A stretch of 39,664 bases of DNA from Bdellovibrionales bacterium (GTDB lineage: Bacteria > Bdellovibrionota > Bdellovibrionia > Bdellovibrionales > JAGQZY01). Position numbers and translations under genes: made by a program. The notes below the pieces were generated by a model. That model ran no database searches. It worked only from the letters and a program-made list of their open reading frames with translations, and was not told the DNA's origin. Within the stretch, counting starts at the first letter, position 1. The number at the start of each line of letters is the position of its first letter. Below are positions 7,183 through 17,161 of this stretch, in pieces. Location: positions 1-39,664 of the forward strand of contig JAGQZY010000019.1 of the NCBI GenBank assembly GCA_020435205.1. Reading direction: 5' to 3'.

Positions 7183-10100
7183 ATGGCTGCTTTTCGGACG
7201 TTTATTGGCAGATGCTTTCTCTGCATTGGGATTCTTTTTATCCTTGCTGCTTGTTCCAACCAGGGTCTTGATATTAAGTCCAATGGTGGCTTTTCTATCT
7301 CTGGTAAAGTTGAACTTTCAAGTCTCAGTCTTGCCTCAGCTCATTCCTTAAGTTGTTCGTCTCCCACCGCCTCTCTCTATAGCCTAGATTCTGCTGGCAA
7401 TGCCTCAGAGAAACTCATATCCAGCGAAGTGCTGGATGATGGAAGTTATGAGATCAATACCAAGTCCCTTGGCATCCATCTTAATTCTGCGCAAAGCACC
7501 CAATATTCTGTAGTTATTGATGGGTGCAGTGAAAGCTTGTCCAGACCGGTTACGGGTTATAAAGATCAAAATGTATCTATTGCTTCAAGCCTTATCGAAA
7601 AAATTGGACAGATCGAATATCCAGATAAAGTTTCCCTAGCCAGTCAGCCCCCCTCCACCCTAGATACTTTAATCAACTTGCTTTCCGAAGTTCAGGGCCC
7701 CGATTTTCCCACTGTATATGATGGCATCACCTCGCGGCCTGAAATCATTGACTCTTTCCAAACCATTTTTAATGTTCCACTGACTGAGTTAGTCAATTCA
7801 CCGCCAAGAATCAACGCCATTCAATCCGTGGACAGTGTCAACGAATTGGGGGGTGCTAGTTTTTCCCTGTCAGCTTCCCATTGGTATCCGAGCTACTCCA
7901 TGATCATTATCTGGAAACTTGATGGTTCCGTGGTCTCGAATTCTGCCAACTACACTTTTACGCCAGGTAAGAACGAGCAGGGTCTTCATACTCTAGAACT
8001 TTTTATTGGCAAAAATGACGGAGCCAGCGGCTTAGATATCAGCAAGGCCTATCAAAATAGAACCTTCACCATAGATGTGCTCGACGTCTTCCCGGCACAG
8101 GCACCCTCCTTTATTGTTGTTGAGGGAGCGGCCTCCTCCTCTCGCAACATTCATTTAAATTTAACAACAGGTCCTGGCATGTCGCTTTGTGATAGCTTCT
8201 CATCTTTAGCTCTCACCGAAGACGACCCGAGCCCACCCACTAATCTTGGAGATTATAGTTTAAATTGTACAAGTGGACCCAATCAGGTAGAGCTCTATAC
8301 TCTAAGCCCTGGTGAGGGAAGTAAAACTCTGCGTCTGTGGGCTAGGGATTCGTCAGGAAATATTTCTTCAACGCCTGTGGCACAGTCAGTGATTTTTGAT
8401 GAAACCAATCCTGCTGTAAATTTATCTGCGCCTACAGCCCAGCTGAGGGGTGGTGCTTCCGAAACTTTAAGTTTCACTGCTTCAGATGCTGTGAGTGGGT
8501 TGAGTGCCTTGGATCTCTACTTTGCCGCCGATGGAGTCAACTACAGTTTAGTTGCCGATGTGTTAGGCCAATCCAATTACAATTGGTCCATTCCAGCCAT
8601 TGATTCCGTGGTGGCTCGACTCAAGCTGGTTGCCACCGATCTGGCTGGTAATAGTGCAGAATCAATCACCTCAGCATTTGTCATCGACTCAACAGCTCCA
8701 GTGGCTCCGTCAGTCTCCTTAGTTACAAATGCAACCACTAACTCTACGGCAACTCAAGTCCAAGTGGCCTCATGTCTGGATCGACAAGATCTTTGGTTGG
8801 CGGAAAGTGCAACCACACCACTTCCTGACGACTTGGGCTGGGTGACCTGTCAGACCTCACCGCTTTCATTCACTCTATCGAGCGGGGATGGTACAAAGAC
8901 CATTTATGTTTTTGCCAAAGATGCAGCCGGTAATGTGTCAGCAAGTGATAGTGTATCTGTTAATCTTGATCAAACTCCTCCGTCCATAAGCATTGCTACC
9001 GACTTTTCAGGAATGACTTTATCGGGGAATCCCACTCAGGCACCCGCTATCAACCAGTTCAACCTGTCCTACAGTGCTAGCGACGGTTTAAGCTTAAATA
9101 ACTCGAGTGTTGAAGCTCAATACTGCTTAACTATTTGCGGAAGTGAAATCAATTGGCAAACAAGCCAGAGTGGTATCACCTACGCAGGAGGCATCGATAA
9201 TTACATTTGGACCATTCCAAATATAAATTCGACTTCCGTTCAGTTTAGATTAAGAGTCACAGACACTGCGGGCAACACTTCAGCATCTTCAGCTAGTGCT
9301 GTTTTTGTTATCGACTCCCAGGCGCCATCCATTTCGGCAATCAGTCTAAACAACGGCAATGGTAGTGCCGCAGGTGTTTCTTTACCATTTTCAGCCACCG
9401 TGTCGGATAACATGGCTGCAACCCTTGAATACAAGATTGGTCTTTCTAGCAATCTCAGTTCAGTGGCGTGGTCTTCAAGCCTGCCGTCGCTTTACAATTT
9501 GCCGTTCACTTCAGGAACCTATGTTGTGTACCTTATGGCTAAGGACGAAGCTGGGAACTTGACCACCGTGACTCCAACTAACTCTGTGGATTTGGTCTTG
9601 GGATCTCCACCTGAGGTGACCATTCATGGCCCAGCAGGCGGAGCGACCTTTTCAGTTTTAGGTGAAGATGTTGATATTCTCTGGGAGATTGCAACTCCAA
9701 GTGGTTTTCCCGTAAATGCTGATGGCATTAGCATTTTTTACACTCTTGATTTTGGAGTGTCGCAAACGCCCTGGCCAAGTGGTGCTTCGCTGAGTCCTTT
9801 GACCAATGGTGGTTGCACCCTGAGTGGCTCAGCTACGGGCTGTGCTAGGATAGCTTTGCCGGTAGAACTTGTAGGAACAAAATTTCAAATTATCGTGAAG
9901 GCCGAAGATTCGGCGTCTGCAGAAGGTCTTGCCATGTCGCCAAGTTATAACATCCCAACCGGCCTGTCTCTCGTGGCGGGTAACGACGCGACAGCCATGG
10001 GAGGATCGGCTCTCTCAACAACATTAAAATACTACAGCAATAGTGGTATTTTTCGAGATCCCACGACCGGTGATATTTACTTAACCCGAAACTGCGATAT

Positions 10101-11910
10101 TTTAAGAATCGAAGGCAGCACTGGAAAGGTCAATCGTTGGGCCGGGAATCCATTGGACTGCTCTTTTGTTGCCGATGGTACGGCTTTGAGCGCGGTAAGG
10201 TTTTCCGGAGCGCGTAAGATTCGAATGGATTCCAACGGAAATATTTTATGGGTGGCCCTTGGCCGACTACTTAAATACGATAAATTGACAGGTTTGGTTT
10301 CCACTGTGATTGGGCCTGCTGTTACACCCCATAGTAATGTGTCTGGTACGGATGCAAGGCATTTTAATGGTGGTGTTTCGGATTTCTTTTTAGGAAAGAA
10401 CGATCAAATCTATTTTGCCCAAGAAACGAGTTTCAACTGCAGTGGTACTAATTACAACGGGCAACGCATTGTTTGGAAGTTGGAAGGTGATAACACAGTT
10501 TCTAATCTTTATGGCCTTCCCTCCAGTTGCACCTTGCCCTCCAATGGTGCCATGGCTAATAGCGTAATGATTTTTGCAGTAGCATTAGTCCCTGGAGATG
10601 ACTCTTCTGAGGATCGCTTTTATGTTCAGGGAATCAATACCTACACCTTTAATCTCTATCGCATTAACGACGATGGAACTGTTTTAGAAGTTCTCAATCA
10701 GTCAGGTTCCGGTAACTTTGTTAGGCTTTACGACTATAACATTGAACGTGGAATTCCGATGGTTGGGCAGTATCGAGTGAATTTCTGGAACCCAAAGACT
10801 GATGTTTTTGAGTCAAACACCCACACCTTCTATGATCCTCCCACAAATGGTGGAGCTCCTGACATTTTTTCTGACCCAACCGGAGGCTATTATTATCTAA
10901 CTCCTAAAGGGAATTTCATTTCTTATGTAAATACAAGCGATGTTCGCGCCACTGTGGCTGGAATTGATCCAGCTTTTGGAGATGGTGGTGATGCCAAATT
11001 AGCCCAGCTCCGATCACCCTCGGAATTAGCTTTTGACTCCAGTGGAAACCTCTACATCAATGATGCATCCAACCTGGGAGTCAGAAGAGTGAATGCCTCG
11101 GGAATTATCGATAGACCATGGGGTGGTAATAGTGCCATTTTTAGCACTGGAGAATCTTCTGAGGTGGTCGCCAACTATCAATACGGGATTGCGACATCAG
11201 ACGGGAAGGGGGGCAGACAAACCGTTTCCCTTGCCGATGGAAACTGTCGCTACCTATGTGGCACACTCTCTGATACCTATTTAGCCACTGAAGTTTCTGG
11301 AACTTCTGCGTTAGTGCTCACTCGTGGACCAAGTGGTCCTCCCAACGGTCTATTGCGCGACAAATGGAGTTTTGATGGGACCAATTCATGGGTTCATGTT
11401 GAGGAGTTCGTGAGTGGCTACGGAAACACTCGTCACTATATTTATAAATTTGATATTCTTGGAAACTTCACGCGAATTGCCGGGGATCCCTCTCTACCTG
11501 ATGATGCTTCTGCTGTGAGCGATGGTTTGGCCGTGAGTGGTAACACTGCAGGAAGTGGGGTGGCAAAATTTATGGTGGTCAATGATGTCATGTACCAGGG
11601 CGGACCCTCTGGAAGGATTTACACAGCACTTGAGGGCGGTAACTGGAAACAACAAACTGCCAACTGTGGAATCAGTCGAGCTTTTGTCGTACTCCCAGAT
11701 AATAGTATGGTCTATGCTTGTGGAAAGACTATTTATCGCAAGGCTTACCAAGCCGATGGTCTTGGTACCTCAACGGCCATTGTCGATTTGACCGGCTTGA
11801 TTCCAGAAAATGTGAACTGCATGACCAATCATCTTAGCGAAAACGGAGTGATTTACTTTACGGTAGGGAACTCTGTTTACAAGTACTACAACCTGGGTCT
11901 TGAGATCTAA
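7183..11910 (+). CDS. Giant lipoprotein with bacterial Ig-like repeats and C-terminal NHL-type propeller
   Basis: 1575 residues. The N-terminus is a lipoprotein signal: hydrophobic residues 11-22 and lipobox LAAC with Cys24. Residues about 220-800 hold repeated Ig-like domains that start with VIDSTAPVAP, FDETNPAVN, LDQTPPSIS and VIDSQAPSIS and contain recurring D-x-AGN-x-S strands. Residues about 930-1570 look like a beta-propeller with NHL-type blades (LRSPSELAFDSSGNLYINDASNLGVRRVNASG; IRMDSNGNILWVALGRLLKYD). Such proteins sit on the cell surface and mediate adhesion or sugar/protein binding; the ligand is unknown. No Shine-Dalgarno is visible, but the start gives a clean lipoprotein signal. 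The gene precedes a beta-barrel protein gene by 52 bases, probably one transcript. Confidence 0.8.
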   Translation: MAAFRTFIGRCFLCIGILFILAACSNQGLDIKSNGGFSISGKVELSSLSLASAHSLSCSSPTASLYSLDSAGNASEKLISSEVLDDGSYEINTKSLGIHLNSAQSTQYSVVIDGCSESLSRPVTGYKDQNVSIASSLIEKIGQIEYPDKVSLASQPPSTLDTLINLLSEVQGPDFPTVYDGITSRPEIIDSFQTIFNVPLTELVNSPPRINAIQSVDSVNELGGASFSLSASHWYPSYSMIIIWKLDGSVVSNSANYTFTPGKNEQGLHTLELFIGKNDGASGLDISKAYQNRTFTIDVLDVFPAQAPSFIVVEGAASSSRNIHLNLTTGPGMSLCDSFSSLALTEDDPSPPTNLGDYSLNCTSGPNQVELYTLSPGEGSKTLRLWARDSSGNISSTPVAQSVIFDETNPAVNLSAPTAQLRGGASETLSFTASDAVSGLSALDLYFAADGVNYSLVADVLGQSNYNWSIPAIDSVVARLKLVATDLAGNSAESITSAFVIDSTAPVAPSVSLVTNATTNSTATQVQVASCLDRQDLWLAESATTPLPDDLGWVTCQTSPLSFTLSSGDGTKTIYVFAKDAAGNVSASDSVSVNLDQTPPSISIATDFSGMTLSGNPTQAPAINQFNLSYSASDGLSLNNSSVEAQYCLTICGSEINWQTSQSGITYAGGIDNYIWTIPNINSTSVQFRLRVTDTAGNTSASSASAVFVIDSQAPSISAISLNNGNGSAAGVSLPFSATVSDNMAATLEYKIGLSSNLSSVAWSSSLPSLYNLPFTSGTYVVYLMAKDEAGNLTTVTPTNSVDLVLGSPPEVTIHGPAGGATFSVLGEDVDILWEIATPSGFPVNADGISIFYTLDFGVSQTPWPSGASLSPLTNGGCTLSGSATGCARIALPVELVGTKFQIIVKAEDSASAEGLAMSPSYNIPTGLSLVAGNDATAMGGSALSTTLKYYSNSGIFRDPTTGDIYLTRNCDILRIEGSTGKVNRWAGNPLDCSFVADGTALSAVRFSGARKIRMDSNGNILWVALGRLLKYDKLTGLVSTVIGPAVTPHSNVSGTDARHFNGGVSDFFLGKNDQIYFAQETSFNCSGTNYNGQRIVWKLEGDNTVSNLYGLPSSCTLPSNGAMANSVMIFAVALVPGDDSSEDRFYVQGINTYTFNLYRINDDGTVLEVLNQSGSGNFVRLYDYNIERGIPMVGQYRVNFWNPKTDVFESNTHTFYDPPTNGGAPDIFSDPTGGYYYLTPKGNFISYVNTSDVRATVAGIDPAFGDGGDAKLAQLRSPSELAFDSSGNLYINDASNLGVRRVNASGIIDRPWGGNSAIFSTGESSEVVANYQYGIATSDGKGGRQTVSLADGNCRYLCGTLSDTYLATEVSGTSALVLTRGPSGPPNGLLRDKWSFDGTNSWVHVEEFVSGYGNTRHYIYKFDILGNFTRIAGDPSLPDDASAVSDGLAVSGNTAGSGVAKFMVVNDVMYQGGPSGRIYTALEGGNWKQQTANCGISRAFVVLPDNSMVYACGKTIYRKAYQADGLGTSTAIVDLTGLIPENVNCMTNHLSENGVIYFTVGNSVYKYYNLGLEI

Positions 11911-11962
11911 ATTATCAATATATTCATTAAAGACTGTCTCAATTTAATCCGAAACAGCCAAG

Positions 11963-13531
11963 GTGAAGAGCATAGTTTCATCGGTTTTAATCTTAGGACT
12001 TTCGGCTTGGCAGTTCGCCTTGGTTGCGCTGCCCATGCAGGCTATTGCGGCGGAGTCGGCTAAAACATTAGTTTCTGAGTTAAAGCTATCCAGGCTTAAA
12101 GTTAATTCTGAAGGGAGCAGAGATTCCTATCTCTTACAGTGGCGCCCAGTGGACAAGGCAGCCTATTTTGAAATCCAAGCTTCACTGAACCCCTTGTTTG
12201 AAGAATACCAATCCTTCTACACAGATAAAGATTATCACCACTTTGAGTTATTGAAAGATAAAAAATATTTTCTACGGCTCATCCCATTTGGATTTAATGA
12301 TCGGCCTTTATCGGGCAAGAAATTCGTCATTGAAAGTCATCGTATTTCTCCGCGGGGAAATCAGTCCTTCTTGTCCACAGAGAAGTTGAAGGAAATATTT
12401 GTTGAGCTTCCTGAAGTTCGCTTCTTTCCAGAAAGCACGATGGTCAATAAGCCAATAAAAGGCAACAAGGTTTGGCAAGTGATTCGCTGGCAAGGCTTAG
12501 AAGGTTTTTTATCAAGTGAACATAATATTTTCGAAATGCAAATATCGACGAATAAAGAATTTAAGAAATGGAAAAACTTTTATAGCACCACCGGCTCTCT
12601 TCATACGATGTTGGATATCGACAAAATATACTATTTTCGGTATCGATTAAAAAATTACAAAAGTAAAACCACGAGTCACTTCTCTGAAGTCAAGGAGCGT
12701 AGGCTCATCTGTTGTGGGGACTCAATAACTGCAAGTGCCGTAGCTGCCTTACCAGAGGGGGATCGCAATCTCACCAGTATTGAACAAAACCAGTTGGAAA
12801 TCACAGAGGATATAGATTCCTCAGAGTTTCAGTTTTTTGGTCGCTATTGGTTTTATGGAGGAATGGGTGCTGATTTTAGTCACCAAACCCAAAAAGTTGA
12901 TAATTTCATAGACATGAACTATCAAAGTTTTCTAGGACCCTCTTATTCCCTGGGCGGAGGACTCTTTTTTAACAAAGTTATTGGATTACGGGCTGAACAA
13001 AAGATGATTTTAGGCAAAGTGGATAACTCTTCCAATAATCAAAACCTTCCTGGATATACCCTCAATAACCAAACTCTTGAACTTTTGTGGAGTCCTTCTT
13101 TGTTGCAAAAAGAAAAAAGTCAGTGGGTTTTTCGGGCGGGAGCCCAGCACCGGCAAGTGCCTCTGCTCACGGTTGAGGATTTTATCAATAATAGTGTTGA
13201 GGTTATAACCCCATCGCTCCTGAATCTGAGCCTTGGCGCCTCTTATTCATACAGGCTATCTTCTCGCTGGGGAGCGGAGGCCATCTTGAGAGCCCAATGG
13301 CCCTTATCGGCGAGTGCCACGGGCGCAAAGGAATTGAATATAGATCCTTCATTGGCCTTTGATGGATCCCTCGCGGCCAGCTATCGCGCTTATAAGGATC
13401 TTTACTTGCAGTTCGCCTGGTACGGGCAATATCTCAATTTTAACTATCAAATCAATAGTGCTACCCAACAACTTGGTCAACAAAGCTTGCTACAATCGCA
13501 CATGGAGCTACGGGCCGGGTTTCGTTTTTAG
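11963..13531 (+). CDS. Outer-membrane beta-barrel protein with N-terminal fibronectin-like domains
   Basis: 522 residues starting at a GTG. A signal peptide (residues 1-30, ending AIAA) is followed by two fibronectin-III-like segments (YLLQWRPVDKAAYFEIQAS about 57-110; WQVIRWQGLEGF...FEMQISTNKEF about 171-225). From about residue 275 there are alternating amphipathic strands (FFGRYWFYGGMGADF, YSLGGGLFFNKVIGLRAEQ, LNLSLGASYSYRL, GSLAASYRAYKDLYLQFAWYG). The protein ends with Phe (LRAGFRF), the usual C-terminal signal for BAM-dependent insertion. It follows the giant lipoprotein gene and may anchor or expose it at the outer membrane; that pairing is inferred from position only. Confidence 0.75.
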   Translation: MKSIVSSVLILGLSAWQFALVALPMQAIAAESAKTLVSELKLSRLKVNSEGSRDSYLLQWRPVDKAAYFEIQASLNPLFEEYQSFYTDKDYHHFELLKDKKYFLRLIPFGFNDRPLSGKKFVIESHRISPRGNQSFLSTEKLKEIFVELPEVRFFPESTMVNKPIKGNKVWQVIRWQGLEGFLSSEHNIFEMQISTNKEFKKWKNFYSTTGSLHTMLDIDKIYYFRYRLKNYKSKTTSHFSEVKERRLICCGDSITASAVAALPEGDRNLTSIEQNQLEITEDIDSSEFQFFGRYWFYGGMGADFSHQTQKVDNFIDMNYQSFLGPSYSLGGGLFFNKVIGLRAEQKMILGKVDNSSNNQNLPGYTLNNQTLELLWSPSLLQKEKSQWVFRAGAQHRQVPLLTVEDFINNSVEVITPSLLNLSLGASYSYRLSSRWGAEAILRAQWPLSASATGAKELNIDPSLAFDGSLAASYRAYKDLYLQFAWYGQYLNFNYQINSATQQLGQQSLLQSHMELRAGFRF

Positions 13532-13595
13532 GAAAATAATTAGATTGCTACAAGTCAAATGAAGATCTGATGCTTGCCAATGACTCATGCATTAA

Positions 13596-13617
13596 ATAGG
13601 GCCCCAAGGGGCCCTAT
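13596..13617 (-). terminator. Perfect hairpin between convergent genes
   Basis: ATAGGGCCC and GGGCCCTAT pair perfectly around a CAAG loop. On the minus strand the hairpin follows the 952-residue protein gene within 4 bases of its stop and is followed by TTTAAT, a weak U-tract. It can also stop plus-strand transcripts from the beta-barrel gene. Confidence 0.6.
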
Positions 13618-13620
13618 GAG

Positions 13621-16479
13621 TTAGTGAGGGGTGTTATTTTGATTAACATCCACATAATTGAAGACTTCAAGTTGCACGGATGATGCCCAAGTCATGCCTC
13701 CGAGAACCATTACGGTCCCGGGATTGATTTCAACCAGTCTATGGCCAGCACGAGCAGTGAACATTTTACTGGGAACTTTCATAAAGCTATTTTCCACAGG
13801 GTCGTAAAGTTCCCCCTCTTTCACCAAAGTATTCGGAACGAAATCCAGAGGATGATCAGGGGTTAGAACTTCTTTTGATCCTCCGGCCAATAAAACTTTA
13901 CCATTATTTAGGAGAATGGCTTCGTGCATAGCTCGCTCTGATGTCATAGGTTCTGGGACCAATTGGAACGACTTTTGATGGGTATTGAAGACTTCAGCCG
14001 TATTGAGAGCCTTGTCATCCAAAGAAAAGCCACCAGTGATCACTACATTGCCATCGGGGAGAAGGGTGGCTTTGTGGGCTCCCCGTCCTTCCTTCATTGC
14101 CGAAGTTAGTTGAGTGAAACGCTCTGTTTCTGGATCAAAAATTTCAGCCGTAGCAAGCCCACCATTCCAGCGAAATCCACCGGTGATCAAAACTTTGCCA
14201 TCATCTAATAAAGTAGCGGTATGCCAAGCACGCGGAGCATGCATGCGGTGTAAAACTTTAGTTTTATTGGTTACTGGATCAAAAATCTCAGCTGTATAGG
14301 TTGCGTCGGCTCCGGTGAAGCTCACTCCCCCTTCCCATCCACCAGCGATGAGAACTTTGCCATTGTTGAGGAGGGTCACTGTGTGGCCTACACGAGGAAC
14401 TTGCATTCCTTTAAAATCTTCGAGGAGTTGGCCTGTGCTTGGATTGTAGATGCCAAGGTAGCGGCCATTGCCCCAGCCACCAGTAATGAGCACGTCTCCG
14501 TCTTCAAGGAGAGTGGCCACACGTTCACGAGTTGAGCCGTTGAGTTCAATACTGAGTTGAAAAGTATTGGTCGATTGCTCATACTCTTGCCCATGACGAG
14601 CTTCAGAAACTACAAAGAAATGCCCATTTTTAAAATCAACCACCGAAGGCATGAATAGTGGACGAAGTGAGTCAGTTGATAGTGGCGAAAAGCTTGCGTC
14701 CGTTTTCACGGTCGCACTGAAGCAGGTTTTAACGTCAATAAGATTGTCACAAGTCACTGAATCAAAATTATTCCGAGCATCCACACGCTCCAGGTTTTCT
14801 AGGCGTGCCAACTCATCAATACTTCTTAGTCGGTTATTGCGAATCACTAAATTTCTGAGCTCCATCATATAGATTAAACTGTTGATATCTCGAATTTTAT
14901 TGTCAGAAAGATCCAAGGCTTCAATCTTGTCCCAGGCCTGAAGTGGAGATAGGTCACTAATTTCATTATTAGAAAGGTCAACCTCCACCCAGTGAGTGTA
15001 CTCGGCCAAAGGTTCCAGCTCACTGATACCTTTACCGGCAAAGGTTTTGATTACACTATGGCTAGAAAAAACACCTGAAGCTGTCAGGCAGTCGTCACTT
15101 TGCCCATTGGGATCGGGCAAAAACTGATCTGGGGCTAATTCTTTAGCGGCCTCTAACATCCCTTTAATCGACTTGCGCAATTTAGCAGGGATATAAGGAC
15201 TATCACTTACAGTGCAATACTGGCGAAAAGTTTCTGGATTGATGATCACAGAGTTTTCATCAAAATCTGTAAGTTGAGCCACCATGGAATCAGCCACATT
15301 TAAACATTGGGGGACTGAGTTGTAACAGGTTTCCCCGGCGATCACCAATTTGTTGCGGTTTTCTTCCAGCTTTGCTTTTTCGCTCAATAATAGCTTTCTC
15401 TGGCGTGTGCTGAGTACGATCGCACTGCTATTGAGAATGGAGTTTACGGACCCCAAATCTTTCATGGTGTTCGAAAAGATGGCCTCAAGTTCGCTTCGTT
15501 TGGCAACAACGGCTCCTGTTAGGATCGAGGAAAACTTAGGATAAATCCCTGCCACAGCATAGGGCTTAGTGATGTAGCGTAGCTCAGCAGGCCCCCCTTC
15601 GTAGTAGGGAAGGTCGGGTTTACTTTCGAGCTGCTCTTTAAAATCTTTAGTGGCATAGCGAATAGCATTGGCCATGACTTGATCACATTTACTAAGGTCT
15701 CCAAATGAACATTGCACAAATCCTAGCGAGCTTCCATTCCCAGGCTCGGTGGTGTCGTAGAAGATTTCAGTAATTCTACGTGTGTCACCGCCAATTTGTA
15801 GGGCTCCTACAGTGATCTTAGTTCGTCGACTAAAATTTGTGGAAACATTTTTTAAGTGAGCCTGTACGCTAGCAAAGCTAGAATCATAACTGAAGGCAGC
15901 TTCAAAGAGATCTTTTTCTTGTTGGGTGATGAAGTCGATTTTTATTGAGTAAAAGAGTTTTGCGCCGCGTACAATTTGCGCCACATACTCGTTCCCGCAA
16001 GTTTCACGCCACTTAAGATCATCGGTTCGAGCCGCTTTACCAACTGCAGTCAGGCGCTTTTCTTCAAGTTCTGACGCACTTAGGTTTTTATCGCTTTCAT
16101 CAAAAACAAGAATATCGTTTTTAAAGCGATAGTCCCCGGAATAGACCGCAGAGATGGAGAATCCACTTTTGCGACTTGCTTTCAAAAATTTAGCACTCGC
16201 TTTCACAGTGGCCTCGCCATAGCGAAAGCGTGTGCCTGCGTCGATGCCAAGTTCTTTACTCATTTGGCTTTCATCAAGACTTTGCTCAAAGGACACATTG
16301 GCAACTTGTTGACCTTTTCTCTCGAGTTTTCCCGCCAAGCAGTTACCTACAAGTTGCTGTTTCTCGGAGTCATAGCCCATGGCTAGTGTGGCCTCGTCAT
16401 TTTGGCCAGCAGGAATATTATTATCACCCCAAAGGTGAGGGCTCATTAAGAGCACGATTATTGCAATTATTGGTTTCAT
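13621..16479 (-). CDS. Exported protein with MACPF-like region, leucine-rich repeats and Kelch repeats
   Basis: 952 residues with a Sec signal peptide (residues 1-18, ending LWG). Residues about 30-240 resemble bacterial MACPF/CDC-fold proteins: GYDS...GNCL, the signature-like CGNEYVAQIVRGAKLFYSIKI (161-181), FEAAFSYDSSFASVQAHL, and the strand ITVGALQIGGD (222-232). Residues about 320-380 are helical. Residues about 480-575 are SDS22/internalin-type LRRs (VEVDLSNNEISDLSPL, IEALDLSDNKIRDINSL). Residues about 655-940 are Kelch blades (ATLLEDGDVLITGGW, TLLNNGKVLIAGGW, TLLDDGKVLITGGF). If the MACPF call holds, this is a pore-forming protein with two binding domains; the MACPF part rests on pattern memory and needs a profile search. 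Last gene of the operon, 1 base after the preceding gene; Shine-Dalgarno GGAG. Confidence 0.75.
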   Translation of the reverse strand: MKPIIAIIVLLMSPHLWGDNNIPAGQNDEATLAMGYDSEKQQLVGNCLAGKLERKGQQVANVSFEQSLDESQMSKELGIDAGTRFRYGEATVKASAKFLKASRKSGFSISAVYSGDYRFKNDILVFDESDKNLSASELEEKRLTAVGKAARTDDLKWRETCGNEYVAQIVRGAKLFYSIKIDFITQQEKDLFEAAFSYDSSFASVQAHLKNVSTNFSRRTKITVGALQIGGDTRRITEIFYDTTEPGNGSSLGFVQCSFGDLSKCDQVMANAIRYATKDFKEQLESKPDLPYYEGGPAELRYITKPYAVAGIYPKFSSILTGAVVAKRSELEAIFSNTMKDLGSVNSILNSSAIVLSTRQRKLLLSEKAKLEENRNKLVIAGETCYNSVPQCLNVADSMVAQLTDFDENSVIINPETFRQYCTVSDSPYIPAKLRKSIKGMLEAAKELAPDQFLPDPNGQSDDCLTASGVFSSHSVIKTFAGKGISELEPLAEYTHWVEVDLSNNEISDLSPLQAWDKIEALDLSDNKIRDINSLIYMMELRNLVIRNNRLRSIDELARLENLERVDARNNFDSVTCDNLIDVKTCFSATVKTDASFSPLSTDSLRPLFMPSVVDFKNGHFFVVSEARHGQEYEQSTNTFQLSIELNGSTRERVATLLEDGDVLITGGWGNGRYLGIYNPSTGQLLEDFKGMQVPRVGHTVTLLNNGKVLIAGGWEGGVSFTGADATYTAEIFDPVTNKTKVLHRMHAPRAWHTATLLDDGKVLITGGFRWNGGLATAEIFDPETERFTQLTSAMKEGRGAHKATLLPDGNVVITGGFSLDDKALNTAEVFNTHQKSFQLVPEPMTSERAMHEAILLNNGKVLLAGGSKEVLTPDHPLDFVPNTLVKEGELYDPVENSFMKVPSKMFTARAGHRLVEINPGTVMVLGGMTWASSVQLEVFNYVDVNQNNTPH

Positions 16480-16480
16480 T

Positions 16481-17161
16481 TTATTTCTCCTTTTTTCTAT
16501 TTAACCCATAAAAATTGTTAGCAAAGCGAAATAGCTTTGCATTGAAATCAGATTGATTTTGTTTTTCGATTTCCAGTCCCGCCTGAAAATCTACGTCTTT
16601 TAAATTGGTAAAAAGCTCTGTTTTGTCAGCGGCAAAAGACAGGCGAATTTGGTTATCATCAAATTCTGCAAGATTATCTTGCAAAATAAACTCAGCAACT
16701 CGCTGTTGGATGGCATCCTTTTTGGGATTAGATCTCCACTCCAGGGCTCGGGTCAGCAATAGGACTAAATCCATGCGACGAGCTTCATTGCTTTTAAGGT
16801 CTGCGTCTGGAGGTGTGCCCAAATAATCGATGGCCTCTTCCATCATAGCTTCATCAGAAAGGTACGCTCTGAGCTTTTGTTGCTCTTCGAGGCTAGGTAG
16901 GACCTTGTTGCTGAGGGCAATCGCTGTTTTTGTATTTTCAAAAAAGGAATTGGTCGTTTCCCCGTTTGATTCCTTAGTAGAATCCTTAGCTGGCCTCTTG
17001 TTTTTGATGACCTCTAAATTTTGTTCTAATGATTTTTTTACAGCTTGTTCAATTTGCACTCGTTGCCTTTGCTCCCTATTTTTTCTTGCGGTGTGCTGAC
17101 TCAATAGAGTCCCCAGAATAACTAGGGTAGTTGTAAAAATAATCCATTGATTTTGTTTCAT
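16481..17161 (-). CDS. Membrane-anchored protein of unknown function
   Basis: 226 residues. One N-terminal membrane helix (residues 6-22) is followed by a basic/acidic coiled-coil-like stretch (NREQRQRVQIEQAVKKSLEQNLEVIKNKRP) and a helical domain (residues 85-215). No family is recognised. It overlaps the protease gene by one base (TAATG) and the MACPF-LRR-Kelch gene starts 1 base after its stop, so the three are surely co-translated. Its role, for example as an inner-membrane partner for export or processing, can only be guessed from context. Confidence 0.7.
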   Translation of the reverse strand: MKQNQWIIFTTTLVILGTLLSQHTARKNREQRQRVQIEQAVKKSLEQNLEVIKNKRPAKDSTKESNGETTNSFFENTKTAIALSNKVLPSLEEQQKLRAYLSDEAMMEEAIDYLGTPPDADLKSNEARRMDLVLLLTRALEWRSNPKKDAIQQRVAEFILQDNLAEFDDNQIRLSFAADKTELFTNLKDVDFQAGLEIEKQNQSDFNAKLFRFANNFYGLNRKKEK

